DNA of 64,000 bases from Cellulomonas fengjieae (GTDB lineage Bacteria; Actinomycetota; Actinomycetes; Actinomycetales; Cellulomonadaceae): assembly GCF_018388465.1 (NCBI RefSeq), contig NZ_CP074404.1:3162001-3226000 (forward strand), given 5' to 3'. The translations under genes were made by a program, and so were the position numbers. A model generated the notes under the pieces. The model had not been told where the DNA came from. It made no database searches and saw only the letters and a list, made by a program, of their open reading frames with translations. Within the stretch, counting starts at the first letter, position 1; each line of letters opens with the position of its first letter. Of the stretch, positions 40,961 to 49,383 are shown one piece after another.

Positions 40961-41602
40961 ATGACCACGCAGCCGCCGGAGGGACTCGACGACGGCTGGT
41001 CCTCGTCGCTGGTGCGGCTGCTCGTCGGCCTCGTCGCGGGCGCCCTCGTCGCCACGCTCGTCCCCTGGTCCTCGGTCGTCACCGCCCTGCTGGCCGCATG
41101 GGCCGCCGTCGCCACGGTGTTCGTCGTCTGGACCTGGGCGGTCATCACGCCGATGGGCGCGGACGACACCGCGACCCACGCGACCCGCGAGGAGCCGACC
41201 CGGGCCGGGGCGCACCTGATCGTGCTCGCGGCCGCGGTCGTCGCGCTCGTCGGCGTCGCCGTCGTCCTGCTCAACCACCAGGTCGGCAAGCTGTCGCCGA
41301 CCGTGGCGATCCTCGGCAGCGTCATCGCGTCATGGGCGGCGATCAACACGGTCTTCACGCTGCGCTACGCGCGGATGTACTTCGAGGGCACGGACGGCGG
41401 GGTCGACTTCCACCAGGACGAGTCGCCGGTGTACACCGACTTCGCCTACCTCGCCCTGACCATCGGGATGAGCTTCGCGGTCTCGGACCCGGATCTGCAG
41501 ACCTCGGCCCTGCGCCGGGTCGCGCTGTTCCACGCGCTGCTCAGCTACCTGTTCGGCACCGTGATCATCGCGGTGGTGGTGAACATCGTCGCCGCGCTGT
41601 GA
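40961..41602 (+). CDS. DUF1345 membrane protein
   Basis: A 213-residue protein with five or six membrane helices. The family signature is near the C-terminus: DFAYLALTIGMSFAVSDPDL followed by RRVALFHALLSYLFGT. The middle carries RYARMYFEG. DUF1345 is widespread but uncharacterised. ATG 40961 is used; a TTG at 40949 would add four residues. It is 31 nt after metZ, so read-through from the riboswitch-controlled transcript is possible, but there is no functional link in sequence. Confidence 0.85.
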   Translation: MTTQPPEGLDDGWSSSLVRLLVGLVAGALVATLVPWSSVVTALLAAWAAVATVFVVWTWAVITPMGADDTATHATREEPTRAGAHLIVLAAAVVALVGVAVVLLNHQVGKLSPTVAILGSVIASWAAINTVFTLRYARMYFEGTDGGVDFHQDESPVYTDFAYLALTIGMSFAVSDPDLQTSALRRVALFHALLSYLFGTVIIAVVVNIVAAL

Positions 41603-41605
41603 GGC

Positions 41606-41731
41606 TCAGAGCTGCACGGTCTCGTTCTCGCCGCCGTCGAAGCGCTCGCCGGTGACCTTGGCCTTGACCAGGCTGAACGCGGTGGTGAGGCGGCCACCCG
41701 TGGCGTGCCAGTACTCCGCGGTCCGGCCACC
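41606..41731 (-). pseudogene. 3'-terminal gene remnant, about 41 codons, no start
   Basis: The minus strand reads RTAEYWHATGGRLTTAFSLV, then KAKVTGERFDGGENETVQL and a stop at 41608-41606. Nearly every codon ends in G or C, as in real genes here, and the frame is not the one used by neighbouring ORFs. Upstream of about 41731 the codon pattern fades and no ATG or GTG is present before the antisense TfoX-like gene. I read this as the C-terminus of a truncated gene. I do not recognise the family. A short independent ORF with an unusual start is the alternative. Confidence 0.45.
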
Positions 41732-41766
41732 GTAGGCATGTCGTACCGATGCTGCATGCTCGGGTG

Positions 41767-42078
41767 ATGGCGGACTCGGACTACGAGGCGATGGCGGACG
41801 ACCTGGTGGCCCGCGGCGCCACGCGTGCGCAGATGATGGGCCGGCCGATCCTCAAGGTGGGCTCGACGATGTTCGCGGGGCACGTCGGCGGCGACCGGCT
41901 GGTGGTCAGGCTCGGCCGGGACACCGACGCGTTCGCCGAGGCGCTCGCGCTGCCCGGCGCGACGGTGTGGGAGCCGGGCGACAGCGGCCGGCAGTTCAAG
42001 GACTGGGTCGCGCTGCCCGCGGCGCTCGAGGACGAGTGGATGCGGTTCGCCGAGCTCGCTCGGCTGCGGGCGACCTAG
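41767..42078 (+). CDS. TfoX N-terminal domain-like protein
   Basis: A 103-residue protein matching the TfoX/Sxy N-terminal domain: MMGRPILKVGSTMFAGHVGG, DRLVVRLG and FKDWVALP. In gamma-proteobacteria TfoX activates competence; single-domain actinobacterial versions are of unknown role. ATG 41767 is used; GTG 41764 and ATG 41749 are in frame. CATGCT at 41755-41760 could be a -10 for a leaderless transcript. Its stop TAG shares the sequence CTAG with the stop of the convergent GNAT gene. Confidence 0.8.
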   Translation: MADSDYEAMADDLVARGATRAQMMGRPILKVGSTMFAGHVGGDRLVVRLGRDTDAFAEALALPGATVWEPGDSGRQFKDWVALPAALEDEWMRFAELARLRAT

Positions 42079-43058
42079 AGGTCCTTGGCCATCCACAGCG
42101 ACAGGAAGTCGCCGGTGGGGTCGAAGAACGGGACGACCGGGCGGTAGCCGGCGGACAGGTAGAGCGAGACCGCCTCCGGCTGGCGGATGCCGGTCTGCAG
42201 CACCACGCTCGTCAGGCCGTGCGCGCGGGCGTCGTCCTCGACGGCGGCGAGCAGGGCGCGGGCAGCACCGGAGCCTCGGGCGTCGTCGTCGACCCAGACC
42301 TTCTTCAGCTCGCCGGAGCCGGCGGGGTAGCCGTCGCGGGCCGCGCGCAGGGTCGCGCAGCCGACGGGCCGGCCGTCCAGCCAGGCGATGACGGTGGACA
42401 GGGCGCCGACGCCCTGTTGCGGGTCGTCGGCCGCGAAGCCCCCCGGCGTGCGGGCGACGAGCTCGGGGTAGCGCACCTCGATGTCGTGCCACATCGCCAG
42501 CCGCAGCGCCGTGGCGACGGGGTCGTCCCAGTGCGTCCGGGTGAGCGTGACCGTCGGGCGCTCGCCCGTGCGCGGCGGCCGCTGCGTCGTGCCGCCCAGG
42601 TCCTTGGCGAAGCAGCGGGACTCGGCCTCGGCCGCGTACTGGCCGAAGTTCGGGATCGAGCGGTACCCCTCGCTCAGGTAGAGCCCGATCGCCGACGCCT
42701 GGAGCACACCGGTCTCCAGGACGAGCCGGCGGAAGCCCTTCTGCTCCGCGAGCCGCTCCAGCTCGCGCAGCACCGCGCGGGAGTGGCCCCGCCCGCGGTG
42801 GGCCGGCAGCACGTACATCCGCTTCAGCTCACCGACGCCCTCGCCGAGCTCGTCGGACGCGTCGCGGATCGCGCCGCACGCCACGGCCTCGCCGTCGGCC
42901 CGCAGCAGCAGCATCGCGACGATGGTCTCGCCGGTCATCGCGTGGCCGATGTCGTCGTCGCCGTACAGGTCGCGCAGCTCGGCCTGCTGCGCGGTACGCA
43001 GGCGCGCCGCGTCCGGGTCGTCCCAGCCGACGAGCTCGATCGTGGTCGTCGTCGTCAA
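42075..43058 (-). CDS. Tandem-domain GNAT acetyltransferase
   Basis: A 327-residue protein with two full GNAT domains. Domain 1 (about 1-150): ELKRMYVLPAHRGRGHSRAV and SEGYRSIPNFGQYA. Domain 2 (about 165-327): ELKKVWVDDDARGSGAARAL and SAGYRPVVPFFDP. The two halves are clearly homologous and both keep the acetyl-CoA loop, so both may be active. Tandem GNATs include mycothiol synthase, but motifs here do not match MshD closely. It starts 5 nt... upstream of nothing on its own strand and ends on the shared CTAG stop; purQ follows convergently spaced by 4 nt on the same strand upstream. Confidence 0.85.
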   Translation of the reverse strand: MTTTTTIELVGWDDPDAARLRTAQQAELRDLYGDDDIGHAMTGETIVAMLLLRADGEAVACGAIRDASDELGEGVGELKRMYVLPAHRGRGHSRAVLRELERLAEQKGFRRLVLETGVLQASAIGLYLSEGYRSIPNFGQYAAEAESRCFAKDLGGTTQRPPRTGERPTVTLTRTHWDDPVATALRLAMWHDIEVRYPELVARTPGGFAADDPQQGVGALSTVIAWLDGRPVGCATLRAARDGYPAGSGELKKVWVDDDARGSGAARALLAAVEDDARAHGLTSVVLQTGIRQPEAVSLYLSAGYRPVVPFFDPTGDFLSLWMAKDL

Positions 43059-43062
43059 GGCG

Positions 43063-43758
43063 TCAGCCGACGAGCGCGGTGAGGACCGACGTGAAGAACC
43101 GCAGTCCGTCGGTGCCCGTGCGGGGACCGTTCGCGCCGTCCGGGCCGAAGCCCGCCTCGACCGCGTGCTCCGGGTGCGGCATCAGGCCGACGACGTTGCC
43201 CGCCGCGTTCGAGACGCCGGCGATGCCGCGGCGGGACCCGTTCGGGTTCCAGCCCTCGTACCGGAAGACCACGCGGCCCTCGCCCTCGAGCTCGTCGAGC
43301 GTGAGCTCGTCGGCGACGTACTGCCCGTCCTGGTTCTTCAGCGGGATCGTGATCTTCTCGCCGACCGTGTAGTCGCGGGTCCAGGCGGTGTCGACGTTGT
43401 CGACCGACAGCACCTGCTCACGGCACACGAAGTGCAGGTGGTCGTTCTTGATCATCGAGCCCGGCAGCAGGTGGGCCTCCGTGAGCACCTGGAAGCCGTT
43501 GCAGATGCCCAGCACCGGCAGCCCTTTGTGCGCGGCGTCGACGATCTCGCCCATCACCGGCGCGAACCTGCTGATGGCGCCGGCGCGCAGGTAGTCGCCG
43601 TAGGAGAAGCCGCCGGGCAGGACCACCGCGTCGACGCCGTGCAGGTCGGCGTCGCCGTGCCAGAGGCTGACGGCCTCGCCACCCGCCAGGCGGATCGCAC
43701 GGGCGGCGTCGCGGTCGTCGAGCGTGCCGGGGAAGGTGACGACACCGATCCGCGTCAT
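43063..43758 (-). CDS. purQ: Phosphoribosylformylglycinamidine synthase, glutaminase subunit
   Basis: The 231-residue class-I glutamine amidotransferase delivers ammonia to PurL. The nucleophilic Cys is in [11 protein letters not shown] and the catalytic His-Glu in [10 protein letters not shown]-terminal [20 protein letters not shown] and [14 protein letters not shown] are PurQ-specific. Its start overlaps purS by 4 nt. The tandem GNAT gene starts 5 nt after the purQ stop on the same strand and may be cotranscribed. Confidence 0.96.
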   Translation of the reverse strand: MTRIGVVTFPGTLDDRDAARAIRLAGGEAVSLWHGDADLHGVDAVVLPGGFSYGDYLRAGAISRFAPVMGEIVDAAHKGLPVLGICNGFQVLTEAHLLPGSMIKNDHLHFVCREQVLSVDNVDTAWTRDYTVGEKITIPLKNQDGQYVADELTLDELEGEGRVVFRYEGWNPNGSRRGIAGVSNAAGNVVGLMPHPEHAVEAGFGPDGANGPRTGTDGLRFFTSVLTALVG

Positions 43759-44009
43759 GCCTGGACGTCCTCGTAGACCGCGACCACGTCCTCGATCACG
43801 GGGTTGGACAGCACGTGCTCGCCGGCCGCGCGGGCCGCGGCGAGGATCTCCTCGGTCACCGGCCCGTCGACCTCGAGCTCGAACCGCTTGCCCTGACGGA
43901 CGGACGCGAACTGGCCGAACCCGAGGCGCGGCAGGGCGCCGGCGACGGCCTTGCCCTGCGGGTCGAGGATCTCGGGCTTCGGCATGACATCGACGACGAC
44001 TCGTCCCAC
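43755..44009 (-). CDS. purS: Phosphoribosylformylglycinamidine synthase, PurS subunit
   Basis: An 84-residue subunit bridging PurL and Pur[21 protein letters not shown] and [18 protein letters not shown] are the family signatures. GTG 44009, preceded by GGAGCCC, gives the usual PurS length; the 110-residue upstream frame is rejected. Coupled to purQ by a 4-nt overlap. The 80-bp gap upstream toward the membrane gene shows no strong motif. Confidence 0.94.
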   Translation of the reverse strand: MGRVVVDVMPKPEILDPQGKAVAGALPRLGFGQFASVRQGKRFELEVDGPVTEEILAAARAAGEHVLSNPVIEDVVAVYEDVQA

Positions 44010-44089
44010 GAAAGGGCTCCAGGTGTTCGCGCGGCGCTGGGGGGTCGCGGCGATTCTAGCGAGTGCTCCGCGCGGTCCCGCGCCCATGT

Positions 44090-45085
44090 TCAGTCGGTGG
44101 AGACCAGCGCCGGGACGAGGCCCTCACGGAAGGTGTCGACGGGCGGAGGTCCCCCGGTCACGGCGATGGTCAGCACGTCGACGAGCGCGAGGTCGTCGGG
44201 GCCGGATCGCGCTGCGTGCCAGGTCACCACCATCCCCGGGAGTACGGCCAGGGCCGCCACGGAGAGGACGTCCGGACGCCCCAGCCAGGACGTGCCGACG
44301 GACGCCACCGCCACCCCCGCGGCCGTGAGCACGACATGCCGCACGGTCGGGCCGACCAGGCGTCGGGCGGGCTGCGGAGGTCGGCCGGCGACCACCCTGC
44401 GCAGACGGAGCCGTGCGAGCACCGCGAGCAGGGCGCCGGTCAGGAGCGCGACGCCGAGCACGGCCGGCGGGGCGTGGGGGGCAGTCACCACCCCGGCGAC
44501 GGCGAGCCCGAGCGTCAGCATCCCCGTGCTGCGCCGCGCGGTCAGCCGGTCGCGCATGATCCAGCCGAACATCAGCGAGTCGGCGGTGAGCTCCTCCTCC
44601 TCGTCAGGGACGAGGTGCTTGCGCGCGTGCTTGCGGCGCCAGCGAGGTCCGTGCAGGGCCATGCCGAGCACCGCCACCAGCAGGAAGACTGCGACGAGGT
44701 CCCACGGCACGGCGACCTCGTCGGCGCCGAGTGCCTGGACCACCAGGACCAGACCGACGCCCCACAGGGCCGCGAGGGCGGCCCGGAGGGAGAAGAGTGC
44801 GCCTTCGACGTCGTCGCGGACCCACCCGCGGTACCGCGCGGGCAGGCGTCGATCGGCGATCCGGTACGCCAGGAGCGCAGGCAGCGGCGGTCGCGTGCGC
44901 GCCCTGGTGCGCCACCCCGCGAGCACGAGCCCTGTGGCGGTCCGCGCATCCAGGCGCGTCGCACCGGGATCGGCCAGGTCGGCCAGCACGGCGGTGACCT
45001 CGTCGGCCCGCTGCGAGCGCCAGCGCCGCGGGTAGGCGCGGAGCCAGCACTGGACGGAGCGCTCGAAGCGGGGGTCGACGCTCAT
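44090..45085 (-). CDS. Multi-helix membrane protein, PadR-operon paralogue B
   Basis: A 331-residue protein with an N-terminal cytoplasmic segment (SVQCWLRAYPRRWRSQRADE, residues about 10-30) and about seven membrane helices. The end, DTFREGLVPALVSTD, matches the end of the neighbouring paralogue (DRYDTELVPALVQEAR). The N-terminal YPRRWR...R-x-x-E-V pattern recurs in actinobacterial membrane proteins next to PadR regulators; it may be a regulatory prefix. No transporter motif is seen. ATG 45085 overlaps the upstream gene by 4 nt. Confidence 0.78.
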   Translation of the reverse strand: MSVDPRFERSVQCWLRAYPRRWRSQRADEVTAVLADLADPGATRLDARTATGLVLAGWRTRARTRPPLPALLAYRIADRRLPARYRGWVRDDVEGALFSLRAALAALWGVGLVLVVQALGADEVAVPWDLVAVFLLVAVLGMALHGPRWRRKHARKHLVPDEEEELTADSLMFGWIMRDRLTARRSTGMLTLGLAVAGVVTAPHAPPAVLGVALLTGALLAVLARLRLRRVVAGRPPQPARRLVGPTVRHVVLTAAGVAVASVGTSWLGRPDVLSVAALAVLPGMVVTWHAARSGPDDLALVDVLTIAVTGGPPPVDTFREGLVPALVSTD

Positions 45086-46176
45086 CGCGCCTCCTGGACC
45101 AGTGCCGGCACCAGCTCGGTGTCGTAGCGGTCGACCTCGACCGGTCGGCCCGTCCACGCGACGTGCCGCAGGTCGACGAAGGCGGTGTCGGGCGTCGCAC
45201 GGGCCCACAGGACGACGGCGGACGGGAGCAGGACCAGGCACGCGGGCGCGGCGACCGCCGAGAGCGACAGGACCCACGCCCCGGTCGCCTCGGCGAGTGC
45301 CTCGGTGGCGATGAGGCCGGTCCACAGCGCGATGGCGACGCCGGCGCGGGGCGGCAGGCCGACCAGGTGGCGGGCGGGCTGGCCGGGCCTGTCCGGGAGC
45401 CGGCGGGCCAGGCGGCGCGCGACGGCGGCGGCGAGGATGACGCCGGCCAGGAGAGCGCCGGCGAGTACGGCAACCAGGAGCGTCGAGCTCTCCCGATCCT
45501 CGGCCACGAGCTCGAAGCACTGCCCCTGTCCCGGGCAGGGCACCACGCCCGTCCGACTGGGCGCGACGACTGCGGCCGCGGACCACGCCAGGGCACCGGC
45601 GGCCAGCAGGAGGACGAGAACGCGCGAGCCCGGCTCCGCGGCGATCCGCACGCGCGACGTCCGCACCCAGACGAACTCGCCCAGCGTCCGCGGCCCGCCC
45701 GGAGCGGGCCGTGCGTGGTGCTGCAACCTCCTGCGCTCCCCCGCGTCCGAACGGACGCTCAGGCTCATCGCCACGGCCATGACGCCGAATACCGTCCACA
45801 TCGACAAGAACCCGCGCGGGTCCTGGGTGACCGCGGTGCTGTAGAGCGGCAGGAGAAGCAGCCACGCCCGGCCCATCAGGTTGCGGCGCACGTTTCCCGG
45901 CGAGCAGATGTCCCGCCGGACCCACTCGCGGTACTGGGCCGGGACGCGCAGGTCGAACAGCCGGTACGGAAGGTAGTACCGCAGGGGCGGAGTCTGCCGG
46001 CAGCGGGCCGCGATCCCGCCACGAAGCAGGCCCAGCGCCGTGCGGGCGTCCAGCCGACGGGCGCCGTCCGGTGCGAGGTCCAGCAGCAGTGCCGTGACCT
46101 CCGCACCGCGCTGCTCGCGCCAGGCCGGCGGGTACGCCCGCAGCCAGAAGGCGGCGGACCGTTCGAGACCGCGCAT
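45082..46176 (-). CDS. Multi-helix membrane protein, PadR-operon paralogue A
   Basis: A 364-residue paralogue of the next gene. It shares the N-terminal motif (ERSAAFWLRAYPPAWREQRG, then AEVTALLLDLA), the segment VPAQYREWVRRD, the internal PGQPARHLVGLPPR and the C-terminal VDLRHVAWTG...ELVPALV. Six to eight membrane helices follow the prefix. It begins one base into the padR stop (TGATG), so it is coupled to PadR. Function is unknown; a membrane sensor, exporter or transport pair under PadR control is possible. Confidence 0.78.
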   Translation of the reverse strand: MRGLERSAAFWLRAYPPAWREQRGAEVTALLLDLAPDGARRLDARTALGLLRGGIAARCRQTPPLRYYLPYRLFDLRVPAQYREWVRRDICSPGNVRRNLMGRAWLLLLPLYSTAVTQDPRGFLSMWTVFGVMAVAMSLSVRSDAGERRRLQHHARPAPGGPRTLGEFVWVRTSRVRIAAEPGSRVLVLLLAAGALAWSAAAVVAPSRTGVVPCPGQGQCFELVAEDRESSTLLVAVLAGALLAGVILAAAVARRLARRLPDRPGQPARHLVGLPPRAGVAIALWTGLIATEALAEATGAWVLSLSAVAAPACLVLLPSAVVLWARATPDTAFVDLRHVAWTGRPVEVDRYDTELVPALVQEAR

Positions 46177-46520
46177 CAGGCGGGTCCGAGCGCTGCGCGC
46201 GGCGGCCGGGCGGCGAGCACACGCCTGGCCAGGGAGGCGAGGTCGGTCAGTCGGGCGGTCTCTGCGGCAAGGGCCGCCCGGCCGTCGGGGGTGAGGCGGT
46301 AGTAGCGGCGCAGCCGGCCGTCGACGACGAGCTCCCCGGACGCCTCGATGTAACCCGCCTCGACCAGGCGGTCGAGGATGCCGTAGAGCGTGCCCGCGCC
46401 GAGCCGGACGCGGCCGTCCGACATCGCCTTGACCGCCTGGACGACGCCGTAGCCGTGGCGGGGCTCCTCCGCGAGCGACAGCAGGACGAAGTACGCCTGC
46501 TCGCTCATCCCGAATGCCAC
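46176..46520 (-). CDS. PadR-family transcriptional regulator
   Basis: A 114-residue winged-helix regulator of the short PadR class: YFVLLSLAEEPRHGYGVVQA, LGAGTLYGILDRLVEAGYIE and RRYYRLTPDGRAAL. GTG 46520 lies 7 nt after a TATATA -10 on the minus strand, implying a leaderless transcript; ATG 46508 (MSEQ) is the alternative. The -10 is embedded in a perfect 16-bp palindrome, so autorepression is expected. It heads an operon with two paralogous membrane proteins. Confidence 0.9.
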   Translation of the reverse strand: MAFGMSEQAYFVLLSLAEEPRHGYGVVQAVKAMSDGRVRLGAGTLYGILDRLVEAGYIEASGELVVDGRLRRYYRLTPDGRAALAAETARLTDLASLARRVLAARPPRAALGPA

Positions 46521-46521
46521 T

Positions 46522-46537
46522 GCCGATATATATCGGC
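46522..46537. promoter_or_regulatory. PadR operator overlapping its own -10
   Basis: GCCGATATATATCGGC is a perfect 16-bp palindrome starting 2 bp from the padR start codon. Its TATATA core is the likely -10 of padR. PadR sites are typically AT-centred dyads of this size, so direct autoregulation is a strong inference. Confidence 0.75.
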
Positions 46538-46638
46538 TGGCGACCTATCCGGGCAAGGGTCCCATCGATCTCACGTCCGAGGTCGACGTGCCTGGGCGGG
46601 CCAGCCTGTGCACAACCGGAACGCATGTCGGCCGTCGC

Positions 46639-46654
46639 TCGTACACTTGTTCGA
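46639..46654 (+). promoter_or_regulatory. LexA-type SOS box before the HNH gene
   Basis: TCGTACACTTGTTCGA matches the actinobacterial LexA consensus TCGAACNNNNGTTCGA at all defined positions but one. It ends 21 bp before the HNH gene start, where LexA would block the promoter. Confidence 0.75.
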
Positions 46655-46675
46655 TACGACGCGGAGGTGGAACGG

Positions 46676-48208
46676 ATGACGACGGTTCTCGAGCAGGTGC
46701 TCGACACGGCATCCCGCCCTGCCTCGCGCGATGCCCGCGACGCAGCGGTGCCGGCATGGCGCGACTCGGGCTGGCGGTCCCGCCCGGCTCGCTCGGACCT
46801 CCCCACCACGGTGCCCGATGACGTGCCGGGCGTCCGTGACGCGGTCGGTTCCCAGGACGTCGGCGTGGCGGGCCTGGCTGATCGTCCCGAGCGGTCGGTC
46901 GCTGGCGGGGATGTGGGCGTGCTGGCCACGATGCTGGGGTCGGTTCCTGTCGCGGACCTGTCGGACGTGGCGCTGGTCAACGCGGTCGCTGCCTGGGGGC
47001 AGGTGATCGCGATGGCGCAGGCGGCGCAGGCGGAGGTGGTTCGCGAGATCGAGGCTCGCACGGTCGATGCTCTGGCACGGGTTCCCGACGAGCTCGCGTG
47101 CGCGCTGGTGTGCACCCGCAGGGCCGCGCAGGACCTGTTCCTGCGCGCCTGGGGCGCCGGGCAGCATCCCGCTGTGGCCGACGCGTGGGCGGCCGGCGCC
47201 ATCGACGCGCGCAAGGTCGACGTGATCCTGGCCGAGGCGGCTCAGGTCGAGGCGGGTGCCGTGCGCGCGGTGGTCGCGGACGCCGTCGAGCAGGCGGTCG
47301 AGCTCACCGCTGCCCAGCTGACCCGTCACCTGCGGGCGAGCGTCATCGGCAGCGACCCGGCCGCGGCGGAGAGGCGGCGGGTCACCGAGCGCGAGCGGCG
47401 CGGGGTGTTCCTGGACCTGGCCCCCGACGCGATGGCCCGCCTGATCGCCTACCTGCCCGCCGCCGAGGCCACCGCGGCGTTCACCGTGATCGACGCCCTG
47501 GCCGGGCACGGCGCCCCGGACGGTGACCCTCGCACGATCGACCAACGCCGCGCCGACGCGTTCGCCGACGTGTTCACCACGATCCTGGACCGCCAGGCCA
47601 CGCTGGACGGCACCCCGCTGCCGCGCAAGCGTGGCCGCCGCGTGTCCATCCAAGTCACCGTCGCCGCATCGACCCTGGCCGGGGTCGACGAGCTGCCGGC
47701 CACGTTGGGGTCGTACGGCCCGATCCCGGCCCAGGTCGCCCGCGAGCTCGCCCAGGACGCCACCTGGCGCCGCGTCCTCACCGATCCCGCCGGACAGGTC
47801 TGCGCCGTGGGCACCACCGCCTACCGGCCCGGAGCGGACCTGACCCGCACCGTCATCGCCCGCGACGTCACCTGCACCTTCCCCGGCTGCCGCCAACCCG
47901 CCACCCGTTGCGAGCTCGACCACCGCATCCCCTACGACCACGCCCACTCCCAGGCCCGACGCGAGCACGACGCTGACCCGCAGACCTGCTTGGAGAACCT
48001 GCACGCGCTGTGCAAGCACCACCACCAGGCCAAGACCACGGGCTGGTGGCAGGTCACCTGGGACAAGAACACCGGCATCTCCACCTGGACCGACCGGCAC
48101 GGCCTGACCTACGCCCGCCACCCCATCCCCGTACACACCACCCCCACCGCCCCCATCCACCGACCCCCACCACCCCCACCACCCGACCCCGGCGACCCAC
48201 CCTTCTGA
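46676..48208 (+). CDS. DUF222 / HNH endonuclease (13E12 repeat family)
   Basis: A 510-residue protein: low-complexity start, DUF222 domain about 85-370 (LVNAVAAWGQVIAMAQAAQA), and a C-terminal HNH nuclease (CTFPGCRQPATRCELDHRIP followed by NLHALCKHHHQAKT). A Pro-rich tail of about 30 residues ends the protein (HRPPPPPPPDPGDPPF). ATG 46676 follows GGAGGTGG. The family is multicopy and variable in Actinobacteria and several members are SOS-controlled, consistent with the LexA box here. Its target is unknown; mobility or DNA-damage roles have been suggested. Confidence 0.9.
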   Translation: MTTVLEQVLDTASRPASRDARDAAVPAWRDSGWRSRPARSDLPTTVPDDVPGVRDAVGSQDVGVAGLADRPERSVAGGDVGVLATMLGSVPVADLSDVALVNAVAAWGQVIAMAQAAQAEVVREIEARTVDALARVPDELACALVCTRRAAQDLFLRAWGAGQHPAVADAWAAGAIDARKVDVILAEAAQVEAGAVRAVVADAVEQAVELTAAQLTRHLRASVIGSDPAAAERRRVTERERRGVFLDLAPDAMARLIAYLPAAEATAAFTVIDALAGHGAPDGDPRTIDQRRADAFADVFTTILDRQATLDGTPLPRKRGRRVSIQVTVAASTLAGVDELPATLGSYGPIPAQVARELAQDATWRRVLTDPAGQVCAVGTTAYRPGADLTRTVIARDVTCTFPGCRQPATRCELDHRIPYDHAHSQARREHDADPQTCLENLHALCKHHHQAKTTGWWQVTWDKNTGISTWTDRHGLTYARHPIPVHTTPTAPIHRPPPPPPPDPGDPPF

Positions 48209-48347
48209 CGGTCGGCTGCCCGAGTGCCGAATGCCATGGCATCCATCCACGACCCCGCAGTCGACGCAGCCCAGCCCGTCGCCGCAGCCCCGCCGCCCAC
48301 CGAGTAAGCGCTCGGTCCGTGTCGGTAGTGGCGGGCATGATGCGCGC

Positions 48348-49376
48348 ATGACTCCTCCCGGCTCGTCGACGCGCGGCTGGATCGGTTCGTACCTGCTGCT
48401 CGCGGTGCTGTGGGGGTGCAGCTTCCTGTTCATCGCGACGGCGTTGCAGTCGTTCGCGCCGACGCAGGTGGCGTTCGGTCGCATCGTGGTCGGGTTCGTG
48501 CTGCTCGCCGCGATCCTGCTGGTCCGGCGCGAGCGGGTCCGGGTGGAGCGGGCCCGGCTCGGTGACTTCGTGATCGTCGGCACGGTGATGACGGCGATCC
48601 CCTTCGTGCTGTTCGCGCTCGCGGAGCAGCGGGTGACGTCGGTCCTCGCGGGACTGGTGAACGCCACGACGCCCCTGTTCACCGCCGTGTTCGTCGCCCT
48701 CCTGCTCCCCAGCGAGCGGCCGGACCGCGTGCAGGTGGGCGGGCTGCTGATCGGCTTCGGCGGCATCGCGGTGCTGCTGGGCATCTGGAACTCGGGTGCC
48801 ATCGACCTGGTGGGCGGGCTCATGCTGCTGGGTGCGACGTTCTGCTACGGCCTCGGCAACGCGTGGAGCCGCCGCCGGCTCACCGACACCGGCCTGACGA
48901 ACGTGGCGCTGCCTGCCATCCAGCTCGCCGTGGGTGCGGTGGTCATCCTGCCTTTCGCCGTGTCGACCCCCCTGACCGGCGAGCTGGCCCCGGCGCCGGC
49001 GCTGGCACTGCTCGCGCTCGGGCTCGGCGGCACCGGGCTGGCGTACGTCCTGTTCTGGCGGGTCCTGGCGATCGCGGGCGCGACCGTCACGGCAAGCGTC
49101 ACGTACGTGATCCCGCTGGTCTCGACGACGCTCGGCGTCGTCGTGCTCCACGAGGGCCTGCACTGGTACGAGCCTGTGGGCGGTGCGATCGTCCTGGCGG
49201 GCGTCGGGCTCACGCAGTGGGGCGCCGCCCGACGCCGGGCGGCGGACGCGGTGCGGGCAGCGGACGCTGCGAGCACCGAGCACGGCCCGACCCCGGTGCT
49301 GGCGTCCGGGGTCGACGACGCACCGGTCCCCGCACCGCCGGCCCGCGAGCCGACGACGGAGACGCACCGAGGATAG
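48348..49376 (+). CDS. EamA/DMT-family transporter
   Basis: A 342-residue ten-helix protein made of two EamA repeats (first half starting YLLLAVLWGCSFLFIATALQ; second starting LVGGLMLLGATFCYGLGNAW). The C-terminal repeat ends ATVTASVTYVIPLVSTTLG, and a disordered 50-residue tail follows. DMT exporters move amino acids, metabolites or drugs; the substrate is not evident. ATG 48348 is the first start giving helix 1; CATGAT 6 nt upstream may be a -10. Its end is 7 nt from the convergent alcohol dehydrogenase. Confidence 0.87.
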   Translation: MTPPGSSTRGWIGSYLLLAVLWGCSFLFIATALQSFAPTQVAFGRIVVGFVLLAAILLVRRERVRVERARLGDFVIVGTVMTAIPFVLFALAEQRVTSVLAGLVNATTPLFTAVFVALLLPSERPDRVQVGGLLIGFGGIAVLLGIWNSGAIDLVGGLMLLGATFCYGLGNAWSRRRLTDTGLTNVALPAIQLAVGAVVILPFAVSTPLTGELAPAPALALLALGLGGTGLAYVLFWRVLAIAGATVTASVTYVIPLVSTTLGVVVLHEGLHWYEPVGGAIVLAGVGLTQWGAARRRAADAVRAADAASTEHGPTPVLASGVDDAPVPAPPAREPTTETHRG

Positions 49377-49383
49377 GGCGGCG

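Noticed and set aside
42075..43058. Mycothiol synthase (MshD) as identity of the tandem GNAT
   Set aside because: Tandem GNAT layout agrees, but the characteristic MshD motifs are not visible and the context gives no mycothiol link.
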